A stretch of DNA of 41,339 nt from JAHJFW01 sp964595075 (GTDB lineage: Bacteria; Patescibacteriota; Patescibacteriia; 2-12-FULL-60-25). The stretch's first letter is position 1. The number at the start of each line of letters is the position of its first letter. Shown here piece after piece: positions 27,771 through 33,911 of the stretch. A program made the position numbers and the translations under genes. The stretch spans positions 1-41,339 of the forward strand of contig CAZQNT010000005.1 in assembly GCA_964595075.1 (NCBI GenBank). Direction: 5' to 3'. The notes beneath the pieces were generated by a model. That model saw nothing but the letters and a program-made list of their open reading frames with translations. It was not told the origin of the DNA and ran no database searches.

Positions 27771-28489
27771 CTAATTTTTCAAAACCCATTTATTTGGCAA
27801 CGGACCTCCGGATTTTTTATATGTATACTCCATTAATTTAGAAAGAATCGTTTTTTTCTTTTCTATGTTTATCTCTTTATAAAAATTACCTATGCGATTC
27901 GCAAATTTTCTATCCATCCCCATAAGGATTGTCATTAATTCGTTTGGTTGTCCTAAAGACTCTTTGTTAAGCTTGAGAAATAACTCAATAATATTACTCA
28001 CCAATAAATGACTATCCATACCAAAAGCCAAATAATCTTTTTTCTGCATGTCTCGTTGGACTTCACCCCAAAAATCGTCTATTGAGTACTTATGCATCAA
28101 AATTTCTTCATTTTTATATTTTGTTTTTGACCGGAGATTATTTTTTGCGACAGCTTGAATGTTTTTCAATTCTTTTCCTCTTTGGAATAAAAGTATGCCA
28201 TGAGACAACATGTGCGAAGTAATTCGGCGCAGATTATTTTTATCCTGTTTTAGATAACTAGTTGCTTCCTTTATTGTGTTAAATATAACATCGACTCGTA
28301 CTTCGTTAACTATGAAATTACTTCTTGAAATCACCCTTTTTTTTTCAGTAGAATATAAAAATCAATATCAGAATATTTATCAAATCTATCTCTCGCCGCA
28401 GATCCGAACAACATAATACCTAAGACATTTTTGTCTTCTCTATATCTTTTTACTAAATCATTACAAATTTCTCGGATAAACTTTTTCAT
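27771..28489 (-). CDS. Nucleotidyltransferase, reading frame broken at an A9 run
   Basis: The first 51 codons, from ATG at 28489, encode the catalytic start of a polymerase-beta-type nucleotidyltransferase: GIMLFGSAARDRFDKYSDIDFYILL. This has the GS motif and the DxD pair. The frame then runs through AAAAAAAAAGGG and stops at TGA. A -1 shift on the A-run continues with VISRSNFIVNEVRVDVIF, which supplies the third catalytic aspartate, and about 160 helical residues to the end at 27771. Together this makes a normal protein of about 240 residues. The shift could be programmed slippage, a recent mutation or an assembly error. The gene is much richer in A+T than its neighbours and sits directly behind the RiPP terminator. 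Possible roles include antibiotic or tRNA nucleotidylation; none is shown. Confidence 0.7.
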
Positions 28490-28490
28490 A

Positions 28491-28535
28491 AAAATAAACG
28501 GGGCTAAGGACAGTATAACACTTTTCCTTAGCCCC
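28491..28535 (-). terminator. Rho-independent terminator of the RiPP cassette
   Basis: On the minus strand, GGGGCTAAGGA pairs with TCCTTAGCCCC (11 bp, 14-base loop) and is followed by GTTTATTTT. It lies 19 bases after the peptide gene's stop. A second perfect inverted repeat, CTGTCACTA...TAGTGACAG (28542-28563), overlaps that stop codon. Confidence 0.9.
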
Positions 28536-28553
28536 TGAGATCTGTCACTATGA

Positions 28554-28658
28554 CTAGTGACAGTTGCTGGGTCGCTGACAGGTGCAGAGCACCTTCAGTT
28601 TCGGCAACGGCTTGACCTTGAGGGCCGGTCGCTGCTGCTTTTGCTGCGCCTTCTGCAT
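28554..28658 (-). CDS. Putative RiPP precursor peptide, 34 residues, Cys-containing C-terminus
   Basis: Small gene directly downstream of a radical SAM/SPASM maturase. The start ATG at 28658 is fixed by a near-perfect ribosome binding site eight bases away. The N-terminal about 23 residues are rich in Gln, Lys and Pro with no acidic residue and would be the leader. The C-terminus is LCTCQRPSNCH, with three cysteines in 11 residues, and would be the modified core. SPASM maturases of this kind typically install thioether (sactipeptide or ranthipeptide) or other carbon cross-links on such cores. There is no Gly-Gly protease site and no nearby transporter or peptidase. The stop is TAG. Translation of this peptide is strongly suggested by the ribosome site and terminator. 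The modification is an inference from context. Confidence 0.7.
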   Translation of the reverse strand: MQKAQQKQQRPALKVKPLPKLKVLCTCQRPSNCH

Positions 28659-28664
28659 GGCATT

Positions 28665-28674
28665 CACCTCCTTT
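28665..28674 (-). promoter_or_regulatory. Near-perfect Shine-Dalgarno site of the peptide gene
   Basis: AAAGGAGGTG on the minus strand, with AGGAGG eight bases before the ATG. It is the best ribosome binding site in the window; most genes here have weak ones. It points to high expression of the peptide. Confidence 0.85.
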
Positions 28675-28693
28675 CTTCTGCAAGATTGAGAAG

Positions 28694-30103
28694 CTACGGC
28701 TCTGAAGCCGTCGCCTCTCGCAGCTGTTCTCGAAGAATCTCTTGAGTCATGCGACGGTAGAAGTCGCACATTCGTTCAATCTTGACGATTTTCGTCGCCG
28801 AAGCGAATTCCTGCGTGATGTTGCACCCACCGCCACATTGCCCTTCGATCATGCATCCCTTGCACATCTCCATTACTCCGGTGAGACGCTCTCTCACGAA
28901 GCTATGATAGGCGCCGCCGAACGCATGAAATGATTGGATCTCTGATAGAGTCCCTAGCTTGATCGTACTATAGCCACACGCGTAGATATCTCCTGACGGA
29001 CCTACGCACATGCTATTGCCGCGTACCGCGCCACAGAATGCGGTGCGGCTGTCAAGCGTTAATTCGTTCAAGTTCTCGGCTGGTCGTGACCAGAATCCCG
29101 GAACATCAACGCCTCGTGACGCAGCATAACGCCGAATCCGTATTAGCTTGGCGACGACATCCTCAATCGGGATCTCCACAGTGTTGACAACGTCGATATC
29201 AATCCTGACGTTATTCATGTCGCGGGAAACCGCCCAGTCGACGATCGATTCGTCGAGCTCGTGAAAGTTTTTTTCTGTGACAGTCACCGCGATGCCGTCC
29301 AGTGGATATCCAGACTGCGACAACACGTCGAATCCACTTATGATTTGCGCGAAGGTACCGCCGCCGGACTTCGTCAGTCGCACGCGATTGTTTCCATCGC
29401 GTAAACCATCGAGACTGGAAGCGATTTTTACCTGATGCGCCTTGAGCGCTGCGGCAATCTCACGTGTTATGAGAGATGCGTTTGTGTTGATCGAGAAGCT
29501 GAACTAGAATTCCGAGTCATAGGTGGCGTGGCAGTATTCAAGCACCTGCTTGATAACCGGCCATGCCATTAGCGGTTCGCCTCCGCCGAAGTTGACTTCG
29601 GCGATACGTTTTCCGTGCCTCCGCAAAATTGCGAGATACCGATCAACCGTCTCCTTGGCCATTTCAAATCGCATAAACTTCTTGGGGCTGTTGATGCGGT
29701 CGGAGTTTCCCAAGTTATTGAAGTGTATGCAATATGTACAGCGGAAGTTGCACGCCTCGCTCATGATGAGCTCGAGATAATTAATCAGCGAACCGCTGAC
29801 GATTTCCTTTTCCAGCTTTCGTGCATGCCCTTCGAGGAATGCTCGGTCATCAAAATTTTCTGGCACGAGTAAGTAACATCGCAGCAATTCCTCAATCGCC
29901 GCGTTATCTTCTTCGGTTAGCTCAACGCCAAGCCGCGAACCAATTGTGGTCGGCTCTGAAAACGACTTGAGAAACTCGAGCGTCTCAACAGGGACGACTT
30001 TCGGGCATCCGAATAGGGAATGCCAAATCACCGCGAAGCCGCCATCTCGTACGACCTGCACGAATGGCGACATCCTATAGGCGACATTAAGGCAGAGTGT
30101 CAT
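28694..30103 (-). CDS. Radical SAM/SPASM peptide maturase interrupted by one in-frame TAG
   Basis: Residues 1-100 form an N-terminal region of the size of a PqqD/RRE peptide-binding domain. The radical SAM motif CNFRCTYC (Cys118, 122, 125) binds the 4Fe-4S cluster that cleaves SAM. GGGEP follows at 173-177. Codon 200 is TAG. The frame continues without shift as FSFSINTNASLITREIAAAL, which is normal radical SAM sequence, so one codon is the only lesion. The C-terminal SPASM domain fits C-x13-G-x4-C, gap, C-x2-C-x5-C-x3-C, gap, C (Cys357, 376, 414, 417, 423, 427, 446), enough for two auxiliary clusters. It acts on a ribosomal peptide, very likely the one 35 bases downstream. The start at 30103 has the ribosome site AGAAGGGG. 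TAG is an ordinary stop elsewhere (ddl, smc), so this is a nonsense mutation, suppression or an assembly error. Confidence 0.85.
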
Positions 30104-30237
30104 TGCGTACCCCTTCTGTGTTTGAATTTTAGATGTGCACTAATGAGATACTTAAGATAATTTCATGTTTATTTCAATTCTATTGGCGTGAATGCACGCT
30201 TCTTCGCGATCGTCCAGGTCGCCCAAAAAAAGGGACT

Positions 30238-30272
30238 TGACCTCATTTACCATTTATATGACCTCATTTACC
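30238..30272. promoter_or_regulatory. Tandem operator-like direct repeat, 21-bp period
   Basis: TGACCTCATTTACC occurs at 30238-30251 and again, identical, at 30259-30272. The 21-bp spacing is two helical turns, so two protein subunits would bind the same face of the DNA. It lies about 135-170 bases upstream of the maturase start and just past the terminator of the AAA+ gene, where a regulator of the RiPP cassette would be expected. Confidence 0.55.
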
Positions 30273-30286
30273 CGATTTTTTCCCAA

Positions 30287-30319
30287 AATGAAAACCCCCT
30301 CTGCGAGTTGCGAAGGGGG
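30287..30319 (-). terminator. Rho-independent terminator of the AAA+-like gene
   Basis: On the minus strand, CCCCCTTCGC-AACTC-GCAGAGGGGG is followed by TTTTCATTTT; one mismatch in a 10-bp stem. It isolates the AAA+ gene from the maturase transcript. Confidence 0.85.
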
Positions 30320-30348
30320 TCGAGGCCGCTCGCTTGAGGGCGTGGCGG

Positions 30349-31129
30349 CTAGGGGGACGACGAGGGCGCGGGCTGCGAGAAGATCATGGCGCGGCTCGTT
30401 GGGTTGTCGGCGATCGCCAGGTGGCGGAGCGATATTTCCTCTGCGTCTTCGAGCAGAGACACGTCGAACGCTCCGCGGATCCGCGCAACCAGCTCGCCAA
30501 CGCTCCGATAAGCGCCTTGCAGGAGAANNNNNNNNNNCCTCCCTCGCGCCTTCCGAAATACTGGCGCGACAGAGACCGTCTTGCGAGACGAGTTTCGCGC
30601 ACACTCGATTCAAGATCTCCGGCATATCGTCGCTACGTGCGATGAGCGGAGGCCACGCGAGCGGCTGCTGGTCGAACTCCCCGCGCAAACGCGGCATCCA
30701 TTCACAAAACGCGCGCGCGAACCCTTTCATCCTGGTGAAATGCGCGATGACGAGCTTTGGTCGCACTCCTTCGCACAGCAGCTCTTCGAGAGCCGGGAGC
30801 ACGCGGAACGGCAGCGTTTCCGCATTGAGCAAGACGATTCCGCGTTCGTTCGTCATGTCTCTTTTCTGAAGCGAAAACACGGCATTCGGTTCCATCGAGC
30901 GAACCACGTGCGGCGCGTTCAGACCGAGTCGTTTCACGATTTGCCTGATGAAGTCCGCTACTTCGAAACAGTCGCTCGGGTGAACTACTAGACACACGCC
31001 CTTGGATCTCGACACGCTCTCGACGCAGTGGCCGAAGAGAGCGCTGATGGCGTCGCTCTCGATCACAGCGTCGATCTCCATCTCCGTTCTTCGCATCCGT
31101 TTGCTCGATGGTGGTGGAACACAGTCCAT
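30349..31129 (-). CDS. Degenerate sigma-54-activator-like AAA+ domain protein; short sequence gap inside
   Basis: The order of segments matches the AAA+ domain of NtrC-type activators. GVCLVVHPSDCFEVADFIRQ stands at the Walker A position but lacks GK[ST]. ERGIVLLNAETLPFRVLPAL stands at Walker B but lacks the acidic pair. RPKLVIAHFTRMKGFARAF resembles sensor I, and PLAWPPLIARSDDMPEIL is the PPLReRxxDIp motif. ATP hydrolysis is therefore unlikely. Ten N at 30528-30537 interrupt the gene. The frame after the gap that looks protein-like begins LLQGAYRSVGELVARIRG and ends at the TAG at 30349, so the gap is not 10 bases long. A strong promoter precedes it and a terminator follows it. Its position upstream of the RiPP genes suggests a regulatory role, which is not shown. 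Confidence 0.6.
30528..30537. other. Assembly gap (10 N)
   Basis: Run of N inside the AAA+-like gene. The coding frame changes across it, so its real length is unknown. Confidence 0.99.
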
Positions 31130-31212
31130 CGCTTAACCTCGTTTCGCTGCTGACGAACATCATCGTTCGCCTTGTTTGGGTGGAAGTTGCGCTACCCGTT
31201 ATTGGGGAATCG

Positions 31213-31241
31213 AATATACCCACAATTTGCGCTATTGTCAA
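31213..31241 (-). promoter_or_regulatory. Promoter of the AAA+-like gene (TTGACA-17-TATATT)
   Basis: Minus-strand -35 TTGACA (31236-31241), 17-base spacer, -10 TATATT (31213-31218). The start would be near 31206, leaving a leader of about 77 bases. Its -35 overlaps the -35 of the divergent nusA promoter. Confidence 0.75.
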
Positions 31242-31263
31242 TATCCGAAAGACGTGCTAGTAT
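31235..31263 (+). promoter_or_regulatory. Promoter of the nusA operon (TTGTCA-17-TAGTAT)
   Basis: -35 TTGTCA (31235-31240), 17-base spacer, -10 TAGTAT (31258-31263). The palindromic TATTGTCAATA lets one site serve as -35 in both directions. Confidence 0.6.
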
Positions 31264-31273
31264 CCATTCATTG

Positions 31274-31303
31274 ACTCGTTCCGGATGGAGCGAGTTATTT
31301 ATT
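31274..31303 (+). terminator. Promoter-proximal hairpin with T-rich tail before nusA (possible attenuator)
   Basis: ACTCGTTCC, GGAT loop, GGAGCGAGT (9 bp with one G-U), then TATTTATTA. It starts about ten bases past the -10 of the nusA promoter. nusA operons are commonly autoregulated at early terminators, so attenuation is plausible. Confidence 0.5.
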
Positions 31304-31327
31304 AGAAGGTAATTTATTGTTCACAAG

Positions 31328-31405
31328 GGCGATCGTAAGGATACGCCCCTACGTGGGGAGGGCGGGACAAGCCCGCCCCTACGACTACTCACTACTCACT
31401 ACTCA
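31328..31405. repeat. GGGCGGGACAAGCCCGCCC element followed by a heptamer array
   Basis: The 57-bp element runs GGGCGATCGTAAGGATACGC to GGGCGGGACAAGCCCGCCCC. Its reverse complement lies at 33541-33600. It is followed by three copies of CTACTCA (31385-31405). The array ends ten bases before the nusA ATG, leaving no normal ribosome binding site. Confidence 0.8.
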
Positions 31406-31415
31406 CTTCCCCAAT

Positions 31416-32780
31416 ATGGCTTCCCCAATTTCCCAGGCGATGCGTCAGATATGCGATGAGAAGAACATCTCGTACGAGTCGGTTCTTGAAGCTGTCGAAT
31501 CTTCGTTAGCCGCGGCTTTTCGTAAGGATTTCGGCGGCAAAAATCAGAATATAAAAGTGGAATTCGATCCTGAACAGTATGACGGAGCGACTGCGGGCGT
31601 CCGTATTTTTGACGTGAAAGAAGTAGTGGAAAATATGGAGTTGCCTGACGATTATTTCGAACGCTTTGAAGCGGCTCACGGCGCGAAGCGTTTGGGTTTG
31701 GGGCCGAAGCCGTTTCAAGGAGCTCCGGCGGAAGATGCGCCGAAAGAGGAAGGCGAGGAAGAGTTTCTTTTTAATCCCAAGACCATGATAATGCTCTCCG
31801 ACGCGCGCGACCTTAAACCGGATGCGGCGGTCGGAGAAGAGATACGCGTTGAGATGGCGATTCCGGCGGCGTTCGGTCGCATGGCCGCGCAGACCGCGAA
31901 GCAAGTGATTATGCAGAAGCTTCGCGAAGCGGAACGCGATGTCATCTATCAGGATTTCAAAGGCCGCGAAGGCGAGCTCATGAACGTCACTGTTCAACGC
32001 CGCGAGGGTCGCGTAGTACTCATAGACCTAGGTCGCGCAACCGGCGTTCTTCTTCCTGAAGATCAGATCGAAACCGAGCGATATTTTCCCGGCACGCGGC
32101 TCAAAGCGTTACTCCGCGAAGTGTCCATGACGAGCAAGGGACCGGAAATAAGATTGTCGCGTTCCAGCAACGGCGTCGTTGCGGCATTGTTCGCGCAGGA
32201 AATTCCGGAAATTTTGAACGGCGTGGTTGAGATAAAAAACATTTCTCGCGAACCGGGTTCGCGCACGAAAGTCGCGGTGACAACGAACGACGATGCCATA
32301 GATCCGATCGGTTCGTGCATAGGACAGCGCGGCACTCGCATACAAACCGTAATTCGAGAATTGAACGGAGAAAAAATCGACGTGGTATTATGGTCTGACG
32401 ACGTGTCCGAATATATAAAGAATTCGCTTAGCCCCGCCAAGATCCACGGAGTTGAACTTAGGCAAAGCGACCATCTTGCGATGGTGAAAGTTCATCCGGA
32501 TCAGTTGTCGCTCGCCATCGGCAAAGGCGGTCAGAACGTCCGGCTCGCCGCGAAACTCACGGGTTGGAAGATTACTATCGCGGAAGAAGGCGGAGCGGTC
32601 GTCGCGGATTCGGACGTTGGGGAGTTTGAAAAAGTTAAGGAGGAAACAAAAGAAGAGGAAACGCCGGTTACGGCGGAAGCGTCCGGAGATAAACCGGAAA
32701 CCGTTGCCGAAGCGGACGCGAAAGACGCGGTTGCGGTAGAGAACGGAGAGCCGCTCGAAGGTCCGAAGACTGACGAATAA
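31416..32780 (+). CDS. nusA: Transcription termination/antitermination protein NusA
   Basis: RNA-polymerase-bound elongation factor affecting pausing, termination and antitermination. The N-terminal polymerase-binding domain spans about residues 1-165 and carries an acidic insertion (APKEEGEEEF). The S1 domain follows (GELMNVTVQRREGRVVLIDLGRA without break). KH1 contains the GSCIGQRGTRIQTVIREL loop and KH2 the LSLAIGKGGQNVRLAAKLTGW loop. A Glu-rich tail ends the protein. The frame is open 33 codons further upstream, but that part is translated repeat (GRAGQARPY), so ATG 31416 (MASPISQAMRQ) is used. YidC follows after 10 bases. Confidence 0.96.
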   Translation: MASPISQAMRQICDEKNISYESVLEAVESSLAAAFRKDFGGKNQNIKVEFDPEQYDGATAGVRIFDVKEVVENMELPDDYFERFEAAHGAKRLGLGPKPFQGAPAEDAPKEEGEEEFLFNPKTMIMLSDARDLKPDAAVGEEIRVEMAIPAAFGRMAAQTAKQVIMQKLREAERDVIYQDFKGREGELMNVTVQRREGRVVLIDLGRATGVLLPEDQIETERYFPGTRLKALLREVSMTSKGPEIRLSRSSNGVVAALFAQEIPEILNGVVEIKNISREPGSRTKVAVTTNDDAIDPIGSCIGQRGTRIQTVIRELNGEKIDVVLWSDDVSEYIKNSLSPAKIHGVELRQSDHLAMVKVHPDQLSLAIGKGGQNVRLAAKLTGWKITIAEEGGAVVADSDVGEFEKVKEETKEEETPVTAEASGDKPETVAEADAKDAVAVENGEPLEGPKTDE

Positions 32781-32790
32781 AAAATAAACT

Positions 32791-33543
32791 ATGTCATCGT
32801 TTTTCACAACAATACTTATACAACCGATTCTCAACCTTTTGGTTTGGCTTTACAACGTCATTCCGGGAAACGATCTTGGCATCGCGATCATAATTCTAAC
32901 CGTCATAGTCAAAGCGATTCTGTTTCCGTTTACCAAAGCGCAGATCAAGCAGCAACGCGCGCTTCAAGAATTACAACCGAAAATCGAAGAGGTCCGGAAG
33001 CGTTTGAAAGACGATAAAGAGGCGCAGGCGAAAGAGCTCATGGAGCTTTACAAGCGGGAAAAGGTGAATCCCGCTTCTTCATGTTTGCCGCTGTTGATTC
33101 AGCTCCCGATTTTTATCGGGCTGTATCGCGCGTTGGCGGACGGCTTGAACTCGAAGGGATTCAATTTGTTGTATCCTTTCGTGGCAAATCCGGGGACGAT
33201 CCAGACCATGATGTTCGGAGTGATAGACCTCTCGAAACCGAATTATATGTTGGCGGTATTGGCTGGCGGAGTCCAGTTTTGGCAATCGTGGCAGATACTT
33301 CGAAAACCTAGTCCCGCAGCTCCGCCGCCGGCAGAAGTCAGCGCCGAACCGGGCGCAAAAGACGAAAGCATGGCGGCGAGCATGAATAAGCAGATGATGT
33401 ACGTGATGCCGCTTGTCACGGTATTTATCGGAATCTCGCTCCCCGGCGGACTTACGCTTTACTGGCTCGTAATGAGCTTGCTTACCGTCGCGCAGCAATC
33501 GTTGTTTTTGAAAAAACCGCATAAGGAAATTGTAGCTGCGTAG
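32791..33543 (+). CDS. yidC: Membrane protein insertase YidC/Oxa1 family
   Basis: Inserts membrane proteins alone or with SecYEG. Five hydrophobic segments are visible: the entry helix TTILIQPILNLLVWLYNVI, GIAIIILTVIVKAILFPF, SCLPLLIQLPIFIGLYRAL, the YMLAVLAGGVQFWQ region and LVTVFIGISLPGGLTLYWLV. The cytosolic hairpin between the first two is charged and helical (EEVRKRLKDDKEAQAKELM). At 250 residues it is the short Gram-positive-type form without a periplasmic domain. The conserved arginine of the hydrophilic groove (E. coli ITFIVRGIMYPLTKAQ) aligns with lysine here (VIVKAILFPFTKAQ). It is cotranscribed with nusA. Confidence 0.95.
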   Translation: MSSFFTTILIQPILNLLVWLYNVIPGNDLGIAIIILTVIVKAILFPFTKAQIKQQRALQELQPKIEEVRKRLKDDKEAQAKELMELYKREKVNPASSCLPLLIQLPIFIGLYRALADGLNSKGFNLLYPFVANPGTIQTMMFGVIDLSKPNYMLAVLAGGVQFWQSWQILRKPSPAAPPPAEVSAEPGAKDESMAASMNKQMMYVMPLVTVFIGISLPGGLTLYWLVMSLLTVAQQSLFLKKPHKEIVAA

Positions 33544-33600
33544 GGGCGGGCTTGTCCCGCCCTCCCCGGAGGTAGGGGCGTATCCTTGTGATCGCCCTCC
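33541..33600. repeat. GGGCGGGACAAGCCCGCCC element, inverted copy
   Basis: Near-identical reverse complement of the element at 31328. It begins at the yidC stop codon and ends before the PRC-barrel gene. Confidence 0.85.
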
Positions 33601-33641
33601 CCGCGTTTGGTTTTATTCGGAGCGTGCGCTACGCTTTTCTT

Positions 33642-33911
33642 ATGCAACTCAATCAGCGGAGTTTGATTGGACTGCCGGTACGAACGCGAGGCGGCGACTT
33701 GCTTGGAAAATCGTCCGAATTGATTATCAATACCGAAACCGGCCGCGTGGATTTTATTGTCGTTGGCAATCGCAGACCCATTTCGAATTTCATACAGCCG
33801 GAATTACGAATTGCTTGGTCGCAGATAATCCGGGTCACATCGGAAGAGATTAAGGTTGACGATGCGGCGATCGCGGAACCCTTTCCGCATTTAGCTTCAG
33901 GAATGGCATGA
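33642..33911 (+). CDS. PRC-barrel domain protein
   Basis: At 89 residues it is one PRC-barrel: SLIGLPVRTRGGDLLGKSSE, then IINTETGRVDFIVVGNRRP and a final strand IAWSQIIRVTSEEIKV. PRC-barrels are small beta-barrels that occur in RimM and in photosynthetic reaction-centre H subunits and mediate protein or RNA contacts. Alone they have no assigned function. ATG 33642 (MQLNQRSL) gives the usual start; the longer frame comes partly from the preceding repeat. Its stop overlaps the next gene's ATG (ATGA), so they are translationally coupled. Confidence 0.8.
   Translation: MQLNQRSLIGLPVRTRGGDLLGKSSELIINTETGRVDFIVVGNRRPISNFIQPELRIAWSQIIRVTSEEIKVDDAAIAEPFPHLASGMA

Noticed and set aside
29501..29506. 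TAG reassigned to an amino acid in this genome
   Set aside because: TAG ends ddl, the SMC-like gene, the peptide gene and the maturase itself at the expected places, so genome-wide reassignment is not supported.
30254..30527. Arg/Pro-rich C-terminus of the AAA+-like protein read straight across the N gap
   Set aside because: That frame has low-complexity, out-of-frame character. The other frame (LLQGAYRSVGELVARIRG) ends at a TAG just before the terminator, so the gap length must be wrong.
31317..31415. N-terminal extension of NusA
   Set aside because: The extra 33 codons are translated interspersed repeat and heptamer array; the family start matches MASPISQAM at 31416.
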